From an uncultured Collinsella sp. (GTDB taxonomy: Bacteria; Actinomycetota; Coriobacteriia; Coriobacteriales; Coriobacteriaceae), in the NCBI GenBank assembly GCA_958415525.1, contig CATYZE010000015.1:1-52588 (forward strand): a stretch of DNA of 52,588 bases, in the 5' to 3' direction. Below, in pieces: positions 7,990-17,208 of this stretch. Position 1 is the stretch's first letter. Each line of letters begins with the position of its first letter. The position numbers and the translations under genes were made by a program. Below the pieces are notes generated by a model. That model did no database searches. It had not been told where the DNA came from and was given only the letters and a program-made list of their open reading frames with translations.

Positions 7990-8007
7990 AAGGAAAGAAG
8001 GGGCGAT

Positions 8008-8769
8008 ATGAGCGGTTTTGCTATCAAGCAGAACGGGAGGCCAATGAACGCATCAGCGATAAAGCTATCAAAAGTATCAAAGCGCTACGGGAAACGGCGC
8101 GTTTTGCATGACGTTTCCTTCGAGGTGCATCAGTCTGAGCTCTGTGCCCTTGTCGGTGCAAACGGTGCGGGCAAAAGCACGCTAATTAAAATCGTCTTGG
8201 GCATCTGTGAGCCATCGTCGGGGAGCGTGGAGCTCTTTGGAGGCAAGTCAAAAAGAGAGCTTAGCCTGATGCGGACGCGTGTCGGCTATGTACCAGATTC
8301 CAGTGGAGCATACCAATCTCTCAGTGCGGCTGAGAATCTTCGGATCCGATGTGCGGAATGGGGGCTCGATGAGAAGCGTGAGATTCCTCGCGTTTTGAGC
8401 CTAGTCGGGCTGGACATCGATGAAAAAAAGAGCGTAGGCAGTTTTTCTCTGGGAATGAAACGGCGGCTGGATATAGCTACAGCTTTGTTGGGTGACACGG
8501 ACGTGCTAGTTTTCGATGAGCCGGCAAATGGATTGGATCCGTTGGGCATCGAGAGTATATGGGCCCTTATCGGTCGATTGAATCGAGAGCAGGGTAAGAC
8601 CATGCTCATCTCTAGTCATGATTTGGATGAGCTGGCATCGGTTGCAACAAGCTGCCTGTTTATTCATGACGGCGAACTGCTAAAAAAGGAATCGATGGAC
8701 GTCATAAGGGATGAGGCGTCGTCCCTAAAAGAGTATTACAGGCGCTTGATGAAGGCGGTCTCGCTATGA
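8008..8769 (+). CDS. ABC exporter ATP-binding protein (BcrA-like)
   Basis: The 253-residue ATPase has Walker A GANGAGKS, the signature FSLGMKRRL, Walker B VLVFDEP and switch histidine SSHDLDE. The signature and DP(L)GI pattern place it with BcrA/CcmA-type ATPases of antibiotic and lantibiotic immunity exporters. ATG 8008 has AAGGGG seven bases upstream; ATG 8044 with GGGAGG upstream would give a product that starts at the usual family position and is a real alternative. Its stop overlaps the next gene by four bases, so the subunits are translationally coupled. The three genes are AT-richer than neighbours, suggesting acquisition. Confidence 0.9.
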   Translation: MSGFAIKQNGRPMNASAIKLSKVSKRYGKRRVLHDVSFEVHQSELCALVGANGAGKSTLIKIVLGICEPSSGSVELFGGKSKRELSLMRTRVGYVPDSSGAYQSLSAAENLRIRCAEWGLDEKREIPRVLSLVGLDIDEKKSVGSFSLGMKRRLDIATALLGDTDVLVFDEPANGLDPLGIESIWALIGRLNREQGKTMLISSHDLDELASVATSCLFIHDGELLKKESMDVIRDEASSLKEYYRRLMKAVSL

Positions 8770-9590
8770 AGCGGGCGATCCATCCCATAAAGGCAGATAT
8801 GATGCGTTTGCACAGAATGTTCCCGGCGCAGTTTGGTCTTGCGCTTATGTTGACGTTCGGTCTTCTCTTTGGCGTCATCCTAAATAACGGAGCAACGTTG
8901 CTAGCCTTTGGCAATGGCGTTTGTGGGGAGGATATTGGTTTCATCTGGAATGTAATCGACCCTTCTGCGCCTGACGAGTCCCTTGCGCGCAGTGCTTTTG
9001 CCGGTACATCCCTGTTCGTCCCACTCATCATTTGTCTGGTGCTTTTACAGGAGCATGGCTATAAAGAGGGGTACCGAATTTCTTCGGCAAGAGGCCTCGC
9101 CCGCTTTAATGGGGCTCTGGCACACGTGCTTTCGTCTGCTTTAATGATTGTCGCAGCATATAGCGTGCTTTGCCTTCTTCTGCTTGCAATAGCCATAATA
9201 CGTGGGGGACAAAACTGCACGCACGGAATGCTGGCTGCATTTTTGCCTGCGATGTTAATCAACGCCGTATTGGTGATATCGGTTGCGTTGGAGACGGTGA
9301 CCATCTATCGGATCACTAGCAGCGCTGTATTTAGCGGGGCTGCGGTGATAATTGGATTTGTCATGAGCCTGACGCTCTACGGAGCTTACCTTCAGTCGCC
9401 CATACCATCCTTGCGATGGATCTTCTTTCTTCCGGGGCCGTACCTTGGAGTCGGATGTGCCCTTGGGTATAGCGATATGGGCCAGCTCACGCTTCTGGGG
9501 TATGGCGCGGCAGCCGGCTGTCTATCGGTATTGATTTACACTCTCGTGACCTGTCATGTCGGAGGTGTGCTCAATGGCTCGTCAGATTAA
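8766..9590 (+). CDS. ABC exporter membrane subunit 1
   Basis: The 274-residue protein has six predicted membrane segments (roughly 20-40, 78-98, 118-145, 158-180, 188-215 and 240-262) in the ABC-2 pattern. It starts within the end of the ATPase gene (ATGA overlap) and overlaps the second membrane gene. I do not recognise a specific family, but one ATPase with two dissimilar ~270-residue permeases is the LanFEG or BcrAB arrangement used for self-protection against peptide antibiotics. The substrate is unknown, and no biosynthetic gene is nearby, so defence against an external peptide is as likely as self-immunity. Confidence 0.8.
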   Translation: MKRAIHPIKADMMRLHRMFPAQFGLALMLTFGLLFGVILNNGATLLAFGNGVCGEDIGFIWNVIDPSAPDESLARSAFAGTSLFVPLIICLVLLQEHGYKEGYRISSARGLARFNGALAHVLSSALMIVAAYSVLCLLLLAIAIIRGGQNCTHGMLAAFLPAMLINAVLVISVALETVTIYRITSSAVFSGAAVIIGFVMSLTLYGAYLQSPIPSLRWIFFLPGPYLGVGCALGYSDMGQLTLLGYGAAAGCLSVLIYTLVTCHVGGVLNGSSD

Positions 9591-10392
9591 AAGGTTCCTC
9601 CATTCAGAATTGAAGCATGTGAGCAAATGGGCATACGCCTTAATCCTGGCAATTTATGCGTGCATGGTGGTATCGCAGCTTAATTCTTTCCCGATGTGGT
9701 TCTGTAGCCTCCGTGAGAACAGTTTCTTGGGCTTTTTCCCAGACCCGACGCTTCGGCTATCGGCAGAGGATGTCCTTCTATTTGGTAATGCAGAGGTTTT
9801 TCGCGGTCTGCTGTTCAACGTGGCCCCGTTGGCTCACGCATTGTTCTTTCCGTTCATCGCGGCTTGCATTGTTCCGTGCTTTGTCAGTTCGGGCTTTGTT
9901 GAGGAACCGTGGGGGTTGTCGGAGGCTCGGGGAGGGAAGCGTGTGTGCGCTATCGTTGCGCGAGCGATGCTGTCTTCTTTCGCCCTTTTGGGCACCTTTG
10001 TCCTGTCGAGCGTCGTTTTGTACCGTCTTAACTGCGCGATCGTTTCGGATGCACAACAGTATTTCAACCTAGATATATTTTGCTATCGACTTCTTCTGAC
10101 CAGTGTCGTCTGCCTGGCATACACGGTCTCTAGCGTGATCGTTGTTTCTTATTTTGGGTCTGGCTTCGGTCCCATTGGCATGTTGTTGCTTGTCAACGTC
10201 GTAGCGATCTACATACAGCTCGGAGCCGATTCCATGCTTCCGCTTCCGTCCTCGATGCTCATGTGGACTTGTGGTGTGACCCCGTTGGGGAATGGCCAAT
10301 GCGTTTCAATATTAATTGACTGCCTAATAAACGTAGCAAGCGTTTTAGCCATCTGCTTTACCGTCGACCGATTGCGGTCGAGATTTCTTTGA
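9574..10392 (+). CDS. ABC exporter membrane subunit 2
   Basis: The 272-residue protein has about six hydrophobic segments and no similarity to subunit 1 that I can see beyond topology. I chose ATG 9574 (MARQIKRF) because GGAGGTG lies six bases upstream; the frame opens further upstream at 9556. It overlaps the preceding gene by 17 bases. A large polar loop lies between the first and second membrane segments, around residues 40-75. It completes the exporter operon, which ends at the hairpin at 10431. Confidence 0.78.
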   Translation: MARQIKRFLHSELKHVSKWAYALILAIYACMVVSQLNSFPMWFCSLRENSFLGFFPDPTLRLSAEDVLLFGNAEVFRGLLFNVAPLAHALFFPFIAACIVPCFVSSGFVEEPWGLSEARGGKRVCAIVARAMLSSFALLGTFVLSSVVLYRLNCAIVSDAQQYFNLDIFCYRLLLTSVVCLAYTVSSVIVVSYFGSGFGPIGMLLLVNVVAIYIQLGADSMLPLPSSMLMWTCGVTPLGNGQCVSILIDCLINVASVLAICFTVDRLRSRFL

Positions 10393-10430
10393 CTTTTTGC
10401 GAGGGATGATCATACCGAGCATACCAAATA

Positions 10431-10468
10431 CAGGGGGGCAGGCACCGTGGCTGGTGTCCGCCCCCCTG
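10431..10468. terminator. Bidirectional terminator-like hairpin
   Basis: CAGGGGGGC and GCCCCCCTG form a 9-bp GC stem with a further GGCACC/GGTGTC inner helix, between the convergent exporter and amidotransferase genes. There is no clear T tract on either side. Confidence 0.6.
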
Positions 10469-10501
10469 GCTTAGGAGGCTTTAACCTGAGTGGTTTGCGA
10501 G

Positions 10502-11311
10502 CTAGCGGGCTCGCTTAACCTCGGCCGCCGCCTCGACAAACGACTTCCACAGGTTAAAGTCGGTCTCGAGCGTCTGCCAGGTGTACTCGGGGTGCCATTG
10601 CACGCCCAGGCAGAAGGGCTGGCCCTCGACCTCGATGCACTCGGGTACGCCATCGGTTGCCTGGGCGACCAGGCGCGTGTGCTTGCCCAAGCGATCGACG
10701 CAGCAATGGTGCGCCGAGTTGGTCTGGATGAGCTTGTGCCCGCCAAGCGCGCGCTCCAGCAGCGAGTCCGGTACGACCTCGACGGGATGCACGGGGTCGT
10801 TGAGCACGTGGGTGTGACGCCACTGCGTGCGGCCCTCACGCGCACCCAGGCTCGGCACGTCCATGCACAGGGTGCCACCGGTGGCGACGTTTAACAGCTG
10901 CGTGCCGCGGCAGGTGGTAAAGAGCGGCTTTTTGGCGCGGAGCACCTCATTGACCAGCTTGAACTCAAAGCGATCGCGGATCTCGCAGCACAGCGTGGGG
11001 TCGTAAGGGCGCTCGTCGCCCCAGCGCTTGGGGTTGACGTCCGGGCCTCCGGGGATGGCGACGCCGTCGGCGATGTCCACGTAATGGCGGATGACCTCGA
11101 TATCCTCGGTGATGGACATCTGCAGCGGCAGGCCGCCGGCGGCAAGGATGGCATCGACAAAGACGCTTGCGATCTCCTCGTTGGGGGAGAGCATCTCGCT
11201 CAAAAACGGCTTTGCCTCTTCCCAACGCGGCGCGACGAGGATGAGTGGGCGGTCGGCGGGGGCGACGTCGACATGTGGGGTGTAGGACGATGAAGTGCGA
11301 GTTCCGATCAT
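10502..11311 (-). CDS. Class I glutamine amidotransferase-like hydrolase (PuuD-type)
   Basis: The 269-residue protein belongs to the gamma-glutamyl-gamma-aminobutyrate hydrolase branch of class I amidotransferases, which split gamma-glutamyl amides. The nucleophile is Cys134 in FTTCRGTQLLNV, and the His-Glu pair is His240/Glu242 in VQWHPE. The IPGGPDVNP segment (86-94) is characteristic. No dedicated putrescine-pathway gene is adjacent. It lies 87 bases downstream of a glutamate-type ABC transporter on the same strand and could share its transcript, linking uptake and hydrolysis of gamma-glutamyl compounds. The Shine-Dalgarno is weak, so the start is the least certain part. Confidence 0.88.
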   Translation of the reverse strand: MIGTRTSSSYTPHVDVAPADRPLILVAPRWEEAKPFLSEMLSPNEEIASVFVDAILAAGGLPLQMSITEDIEVIRHYVDIADGVAIPGGPDVNPKRWGDERPYDPTLCCEIRDRFEFKLVNEVLRAKKPLFTTCRGTQLLNVATGGTLCMDVPSLGAREGRTQWRHTHVLNDPVHPVEVVPDSLLERALGGHKLIQTNSAHHCCVDRLGKHTRLVAQATDGVPECIEVEGQPFCLGVQWHPEYTWQTLETDFNLWKSFVEAAAEVKRAR

Positions 11312-11398
11312 AGGTGCTGCTTTCGAATCTAAAGGTGACAGGGCGCATGAGAGACGTAGGACAACACTTTCAATGGATTTGTCCCACGGGGTGGCTGG

Positions 11399-12163
<765 letters not shown>

Positions 12164-12199
12164 GGTGCTCGGCTCCTTATTCCTAGAAATCGTAAATCG

Positions 12200-13033
12200 T
12201 TAGCGGATGATGGTCGCGCCGGTCTTGTGCGAAACATAGATGGCGGCCTTGTTGATCGCGACGTTGATGAGGATGTAGATGACCGCAATCACCAGGTAGA
12301 CCGACACGAGCGCGTCGTAGTTGGTGATGAGCACGCGGGCGTTTTGCATCAGGTCGGGGTAGCTCACCACGTAGGCGACGGTGGTGTCCTTGACCACAAC
12401 CACGAGCTGCGAGATCAACGACGGGATGATAAAGCGAATCGCCTGGGGCAGCACGATTTTAAAGGTGATTTTGGCCTTGGAGAGGCCGAGCGCCTGGGCC
12501 GCCTCGACCTGGCCGCGCGGTACGGCGTTGACGCCGGCGCGGAAGATCTCGGCCAGTACGCCGGCCGCGGCGAGCGCGACGGGCAGCGTGAGCATCCAAA
12601 ACGACGGCAGCGCGATCTTGTACTGGGGCAGCACCAAAAAGAAGAAGTAGATGAACAGCAGGCTCGGCACGCCGCGGAAGAAGTCGGTGAGCACGCGGCA
12701 GACCAGCTGTAGCGGCTTGATGTCGCTCGTGCGGCCGAGCATGAGAGCGAGGCCCAGAACCAGCGCGATGGCGCCGGCGGTGAGTGCAACCTTAACGGTG
12801 CCCTCAAAGCCGGCAAGCAAGAACTTCCAGGTGGTGAGGTGCGTAAAGAAGTACCAGTAATGGACCGAGAGCTGGCCGGTCACATAAAAGCGCTGCAGCA
12901 CGAGGGCAATGAGCGCGGCCACGGCAACGAGCGAGATGGCGGTGCCAATGCGAATCTTGGCGCGCATCTTGGGGCCGGGAGCCTCGTAGAGCGCATCGCG
13001 CATAGTGAGCGCGGGGGAGGAGTGCTTGCTCAT
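12200..13033 (-). CDS. Amino acid ABC transporter permease (GluD-like)
   Basis: The 277-residue permease has an N-terminal cytoplasmic extension of about 30 residues, an initial hydrophobic segment, and the HisM-type permease core. The EAA-loop, which docks on the ATPase, is EAAQALGLSKAKITFKIVLP (about 177-196). The VVVKDTTVAYVVSYPDLM segment resembles GluD of corynebacteria. Its ATG overlaps the stop of the preceding permease by four bases (ATGA), indicating coupling. It forms the transmembrane heterodimer with that permease. Confidence 0.9.
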   Translation of the reverse strand: MSKHSSPALTMRDALYEAPGPKMRAKIRIGTAISLVAVAALIALVLQRFYVTGQLSVHYWYFFTHLTTWKFLLAGFEGTVKVALTAGAIALVLGLALMLGRTSDIKPLQLVCRVLTDFFRGVPSLLFIYFFFLVLPQYKIALPSFWMLTLPVALAAAGVLAEIFRAGVNAVPRGQVEAAQALGLSKAKITFKIVLPQAIRFIIPSLISQLVVVVKDTTVAYVVSYPDLMQNARVLITNYDALVSVYLVIAVIYILINVAINKAAIYVSHKTGATIIR

Positions 13034-13689
13034 CGGAGGATCCTCACCTTCTTATCGATGTAGTTGCCAATGTGGCTCACCACAAAGGCCGTGCCCAGGT
13101 AGCCGAGGGCCGAGATAAAGAACGCGGCGACGCCACCGAGCGAGCGCGTGTTGATGTAGCTCACGACGCCGGTGAGCTCCTGCGGTTGAAGCGGCACCTG
13201 GCTGCCGAGGGCGGTGGTGAGCATGACAGCGATAAAGAGGTTCGTCATGGGCAGCACGCTCGAACGCAATGCCTGCGGAATCACGATTTTTGCGAGGATG
13301 CGGTTAAAGCTCATGCCGAGCGAACGTGCGGCTTCGACCTGACCGACGCCGACGGTGTTGATGCCGCTCATAAAGTTCTCGGAGCCAAAGGCTGAGCCCA
13401 AAAGGACCGTGGCGACGATAACGCAGGTGCGGTAGGGCAGGACGACCTTGAGCGGCGGCAGCGCGTAGACGACGATGATGAGCAGCGCAATGCCGGGGAT
13501 GTTACGGAAGACCTGGACATACAGGTCGCCGAAGACGCGCAGCGGCTTGAGCGGCGACACGCGCATCACGGTGACGGCGACGGCCAGCACCATGGCGATG
13601 ACAAACGACTCGAGCGTCATGCCCCAGGTTGCTAGCAGGGCGTCGATATAGTTCTGGCCATAGAGCGACCAGAGCTCGGAGAGACTCAT
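13030..13689 (-). CDS. Amino acid ABC transporter permease (GluC-like)
   Basis: The 219-residue permease has the HisM/GlnP fold with about five membrane segments and the ATPase-docking loop EAARSLGMSFNRILAKIVIP. VFRNIPGIALLIIVVYALP is the hallmark segment after the first helices. GGGAGG precedes the ATG. A hairpin lies between this gene and the binding-protein gene, so the permeases and ATPase are probably made in smaller amounts than the binding protein. Confidence 0.91.
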   Translation of the reverse strand: MSLSELWSLYGQNYIDALLATWGMTLESFVIAMVLAVAVTVMRVSPLKPLRVFGDLYVQVFRNIPGIALLIIVVYALPPLKVVLPYRTCVIVATVLLGSAFGSENFMSGINTVGVGQVEAARSLGMSFNRILAKIVIPQALRSSVLPMTNLFIAVMLTTALGSQVPLQPQELTGVVSYINTRSLGGVAAFFISALGYLGTAFVVSHIGNYIDKKVRILR

Positions 13690-13713
13690 GCGGACCTCCC
13701 GCCGATAAGGAAA

Positions 13714-13739
13714 GGGGCTCCCGTGTGTACGGAAGCCCC
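13714..13739 (-). terminator. Attenuating hairpin between binding protein and permease genes
   Basis: On the minus strand GGGGCTTCCG pairs with CGGGAGCCCC, followed by TTTCCTTATC. It sits 25 bases before the permease start codon. Partial termination or 3'-end protection of the binding-protein message would explain the usual excess of binding protein. Confidence 0.7.
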
Positions 13740-13827
13740 GACAACTCAGTGAGGAAACAGTTTACCGCAATAAAGCGCATCATGCGTTTCCGTATGGTTT
13801 CGTTGCGGTCGTTACCAGGCTCGCTGC

Positions 13828-14823
13828 CTAGGCGCCGATCTCGGGCAGCTCGGGAACATTGGTGTCGCCCGTACGGTCGCCAATGCAGATCTGCCACAGC
13901 TCGGTCCAGGTGCCGTCGTCCTCGATCTTCTTAAGGAAGTCGTTGACAAAGGCGACACCGTCGGAATCGAGCGGCAGGCCGATGCCGTAGGGCTCCTTGC
14001 TGCCGAAGGGCTTGCCGGCAATCTTGTACTTGCCGGGCTCGCGGACCAGGGCGCTCTGCTGCATGTTGTTGTCGATGACGTAGGCGTCAACACGACCCTG
14101 CTGGAGTGCCTGGCGGGCCTCCTCGTCGGTCTTGAACTCCTGCTGGCTGGCCTTGGGAGCGAACTCCTCCAGGATGGCGGGGCCGTTGGAGCCGGACTGG
14201 ACGGCGACGTTCTTGTCGGCCAAGTCGTCGACGCTCTTGATGTCGTCGTTATCGGCGAGCACCAGGATGGCCTGCTGGGTGTAGTAGTAGGGACCGGCGA
14301 AGGAGACGAGCTTCTTGCGCTCATCGGTGATGGTGTAGGTGGCGAACACGGCGTCGACCTGGCCGTTCTGCAGCACGGACTCACGCGTGTCGGAGGTCAC
14401 CTGGGTGATCTCGACCTTGTTCTCGCCCAGGATGTAGTTGGACAGGAGCTGTGCGATGCCGGCGTCGAAGCCGCGGGTCTTGCCATCCTTCTCGTTGAGG
14501 AGGGAGAAGAGCGTGGAGGTCTGAACGCCACCGATCTTAAAGACGCCGGCGTTCTTGACGGCAGTTGCCCAAGTGCTAGCGGCGATGGCATCGTCATCGG
14601 CCTTGGGGCCGTTGTCGACGAGCTTGTCGAATGCCTTGGCGTCGAGGGTGGTGGAAGCCTCGGTGTCGTCGGAGCTCTTGGAAGAGCCGGCGGCGGAACC
14701 CTTGTCGGCCTCGGCGCTGGTGTCAGAGCAGCCGGCAAGACCAAGGCCGGCGACGGTTGCGAAGGTGGCGGCAACGAAGCCGCGGCGGTCGAGAACGACC
14801 TGCTGGGAGAGGTTCTTGCTCAT
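13828..14823 (-). CDS. Amino acid-binding lipoprotein of the ABC transporter (GluB-like)
   Basis: The 331-residue precursor starts with a twin-arginine pair (Arg13-Arg14 in LDRRGFVAATF), a hydrophobic stretch and a lipobox LAGC with Cys32, so it is likely exported folded and lipid-anchored. A Ser/Ala/Glu-rich linker (33-57) precedes a type 3 solute-binding domain, with DAGIAQLLSNYILGENKVE and DTRESVLQNGQVDAVFATYT typical of glutamate-binding proteins. AAAGGTG precedes the ATG. It is the first gene of the operon and has its own promoter at 14867-14896. Tat export of a substrate-binding lipoprotein is less usual than Sec export. Confidence 0.92.
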   Translation of the reverse strand: MSKNLSQQVVLDRRGFVAATFATVAGLGLAGCSDTSAEADKGSAAGSSKSSDDTEASTTLDAKAFDKLVDNGPKADDDAIAASTWATAVKNAGVFKIGGVQTSTLFSLLNEKDGKTRGFDAGIAQLLSNYILGENKVEITQVTSDTRESVLQNGQVDAVFATYTITDERKKLVSFAGPYYYTQQAILVLADNDDIKSVDDLADKNVAVQSGSNGPAILEEFAPKASQQEFKTDEEARQALQQGRVDAYVIDNNMQQSALVREPGKYKIAGKPFGSKEPYGIGLPLDSDGVAFVNDFLKKIEDDGTWTELWQICIGDRTGDTNVPELPEIGA

Positions 14824-14866
14824 GGTAGAACACCTTTCTCAATAAAATCCCTAGCGGTTGAGTAGA

Positions 14867-14896
14867 GTTATACCCTATCGCGCTCAAATGGGTCAA
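14867..14896 (-). promoter_or_regulatory. Sigma-70 promoter of the amino acid transporter operon
   Basis: Reading the minus strand, TTGACC and TATAAC are separated by 18 bases and lie about 45 bases before the start codon at 14823. Both boxes are near consensus. Confidence 0.68.
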
Positions 14897-14942
14897 CATG
14901 AAATAACTCAGAAACATACTTACCTTATGGGTTATTCTACCT

Positions 14943-14975
14943 ACCATAAAGGGATAGGCACCTTTGTGGTGGTTT
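14943..14975. repeat. REP-like hairpin, copy R4
   Basis: The left arm ACCATAAAGG pairs with CCTTTGTGGT around the loop GATAGGCA. It is the degenerate relative of the perfect copy at 40153, sharing AGGCACCTTTGTGGTGGTTT. Confidence 0.7.
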
Positions 14976-15007
14976 GGGCTGGTACGGCGGCCGGTCTCGT
15001 TGTTTTG

Positions 15008-15142
15008 TCTCAATCTGTAACATCTGCAGCCATTTTTGCCGAGTAACTGTTACAGATCGAGATTTTTTCCTTAGGGGGATTTGAATGTCTCGATCTGTAA
15101 CAGTTAGACGGGAATTCGGGCCATGGATGTTACAGATTGAGA
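15008..15142. repeat. Nested double palindrome (two REPIN-like pairs)
   Basis: Four arms are present in the order A (15008-15024), b' (15044-15062), b (15088-15106) and A' (15126-15142). A and A' are a perfect 17-bp inverted pair containing CAATCTGTAACATC. b' and b are a perfect 19-bp pair containing CGATCTGTAACAGTTA. A can also pair with b', and b with A', with one mismatch, so the DNA or RNA could fold as one long cruciform or as two adjacent hairpins. It lies between the transporter promoter and the dxs terminator. Confidence 0.8.
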
Positions 15143-15160
15143 TAATCGCGTCGCGAAAAT

Positions 15161-15200
15161 AAAAACCTCCGCAGGGGTGCTTCCCTTGCGGAGGTTTTTT
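15161..15200 (-). terminator. Rho-independent terminator of dxs
   Basis: AAAAACCTCCGCA pairs with TGCGGAGGTTTTT, with an inner GGG/CCC helix; on the minus strand it ends in a T run. It begins inside the dxs stop codon. Confidence 0.9.
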
Positions 15201-16980
15201 ACTCGTTGAGTAGCCTTACGGCTTCGGCGGCCATGTTCTCGACCGTCATGCCGTTCTGAGCGAGCAGCTCGTTGGGGTCGTAGCGGTCGGGGAAGCCCTT
15301 GGCGATGCCGAAGGTGCGCGTGCGCACAGACGTGCAGGCCAAGTAGCACGCGACGCGCTCGCCCCAGCCGCCGTCCAAGATGCCGTCCTCGAGGGTGACG
15401 ACAACGCGATGCTCGGCGGCAAGGCTGTCGAGGAACTCGCGGTCAAGCTCGGTTGCAAAGCGAGGGTTGACGAGCGTGGCCTCGATGCCGTACTCGGCAG
15501 CCAAGCGGTTTGCCACGCGCTCGCCCAGCTCAAAGAAATCGCCAAGCGCGAGCACGGCCACGTCGCGGCCCTGGCGCACCACGTTGTAGCGAACGGCGCT
15601 GTAGTCGGTGTCTTCGGCAGGCGCCAGGTCGGGGCGGCTTACCAGGCCAATGCCCGGTACACGGATTGCTACAGGATGCTCGCGGTGGTCGAGCGACCAG
15701 CTCAGCATGGACAGATATTCCTCCATGCAGGCCGGTGCCAAGTAGTGCATGTTGGGAAGACCGCCCAGCATGGAAATATCAAAGAACGAAAGGTGCGTCT
15801 CGGACGTAGTGCCAAAGATTGATGCGCCAAACACTAGGATCGTCGCCGGGGCATCGTTGAGGCACAGGTCGTGCCACAGCTCGTCGTAGGCGCGCTGCAA
15901 AAACGTGCCGTACACGCCAAAGACTGGCTTGGCGCCCGAGCGCGCAAGCGCGGTGGCAAAGGTCACGGCGTGCTCCTCGGCAATGCCCACGTCAACAAAC
16001 TGCTTGCCTGCCGCGGCGCGAAGCTCGGGTGTAAAGCCCATGATGTAGGGCGTGGCGGCCGTGATGCCCACGACCTGCGGATCGTGCTCGATGGCGGCGC
16101 TGAGCGCCTCGCCCGTAATGTCGGCATAGGTGCGCGGTGCGGGCTCGCTCGGATGGCCCGGGCAGAGCTTGCGCCCAGTCGCCATGTCAAACGGACCCAC
16201 GTGGTGCCAGCGCTCGGGGTCGCTCTGGGCCGGCTCAAAGCCCTTGCCCTTGGCGGTGGAGACGTGCAGCACGATGGGATGATCGATATTGCGCAGTTCC
16301 TGCAGCGCGTCGACTAGGGCCAACACATCGTTACCGGCGTCCAGATAGCGGTAGTCGAGCCCCATCGCGCGGAAAACGTTGCGCTCACAGGTGCCGTTGC
16401 TGGCGCGCAGCTCGGCCAGATTGCGATACAGGCCGCCATGGTTCTCGGCAATGGACTGGTCGTTATCGTTGACGATGATGATCAGGTTGCTGTCGAGCTC
16501 GGCGGCATTGTTAAAGCCCTCAAACGCCAGACCGCCCGAAAGCGAGCCGTCGCCAATGATGGTAATGACGTTGTAGCTGTCGCCCGCCAGATCGCGGGCG
16601 TGTGCCAAGCCGCAGCCCAGACTCACCGATGTGGAGGTGTGGCCCATGGCGAACAGGTCGTGCTCGGACTCGTCGGGATTGGCAAAGCCAGAAGCCTCAC
16701 CATAACGCTCCGGATTGATATAAGTGTACGCACGCCCAGTCAGCGCCTTGTGGGCGTAGGTCTGGTGCGAAACGTCAAAGACAATCTTGTCGATGGGGGA
16801 GTTAAACACGCGATGGAGCGCAACCGTAAGCTCAACGACGCCCAGGTTGGGGGCAACGTGCCCGCCGACGGCGGCGGAGCTTTCGAGGATTGCCTGACGG
16901 ATCTCGCCGCAGAGCAGCGGAAGCTCGGCGCGGTCGAGAGCCTTGACGTCCTCGGGCGTTGTCGTTTGCGTAAGCAGCAT
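15199..16980 (-). CDS. dxs: Divergent 1-deoxy-D-xylulose-5-phosphate synthase (DXS-like)
   Basis: The 593-residue thiamine-diphosphate enzyme aligns with DXS, which condenses pyruvate and glyceraldehyde 3-phosphate at the entry to the non-mevalonate isoprenoid pathway. The expected elements are present: His41 (GGHVAPNLGVVELT), the GDG(x)N cofactor motif (143-172), Glu335 in VGIAEEHAVTF, and His396 in SETHLSFFD. It is about 30 residues shorter than usual. The segment that normally reads DRAGLVGADG(P/Q)TH is FGASIFGTTSETH here, and the later YPRG segment is RVPGIG, so arginines that bind the substrate phosphate appear absent. It may be a specialised paralogue. GGAG lies 12 bases before the ATG. 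Confidence 0.82.
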   Translation of the reverse strand: MLLTQTTTPEDVKALDRAELPLLCGEIRQAILESSAAVGGHVAPNLGVVELTVALHRVFNSPIDKIVFDVSHQTYAHKALTGRAYTYINPERYGEASGFANPDESEHDLFAMGHTSTSVSLGCGLAHARDLAGDSYNVITIIGDGSLSGGLAFEGFNNAAELDSNLIIIVNDNDQSIAENHGGLYRNLAELRASNGTCERNVFRAMGLDYRYLDAGNDVLALVDALQELRNIDHPIVLHVSTAKGKGFEPAQSDPERWHHVGPFDMATGRKLCPGHPSEPAPRTYADITGEALSAAIEHDPQVVGITAATPYIMGFTPELRAAAGKQFVDVGIAEEHAVTFATALARSGAKPVFGVYGTFLQRAYDELWHDLCLNDAPATILVFGASIFGTTSETHLSFFDISMLGGLPNMHYLAPACMEEYLSMLSWSLDHREHPVAIRVPGIGLVSRPDLAPAEDTDYSAVRYNVVRQGRDVAVLALGDFFELGERVANRLAAEYGIEATLVNPRFATELDREFLDSLAAEHRVVVTLEDGILDGGWGERVACYLACTSVRTRTFGIAKGFPDRYDPNELLAQNGMTVENMAAEAVRLLNE

Positions 16981-17208
16981 CGTTGTGGGTTACTCCATGC
17001 GAATCGTGCGCCGGCACTCCCTCGGCCGGCACAATTGCACAAGACAGTCTCGCACATTTTGGCGTTTGATATGTGACGGCGGCGCGGTAATTCGCCAACT
17101 GGTGGGGCAAAACGTTTTGTCCGATGCCATACTGGTAGATTCGATGATGATTTTATTCAATGCGTGCAGGCCGTGGCTTGCCACCGTGAGCCGCTGGAAG
17201 GAGGCAGC

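Noticed and set aside
7534..10392. A lantibiotic biosynthesis cluster
   Set aside because: Only exporter and regulator genes are present; no precursor peptide, dehydratase or cyclase gene is found in the window.
15008..15142. CRISPR array
   Set aside because: The four similar arms alternate in orientation and spacing; there are no regular direct repeats or cas genes.
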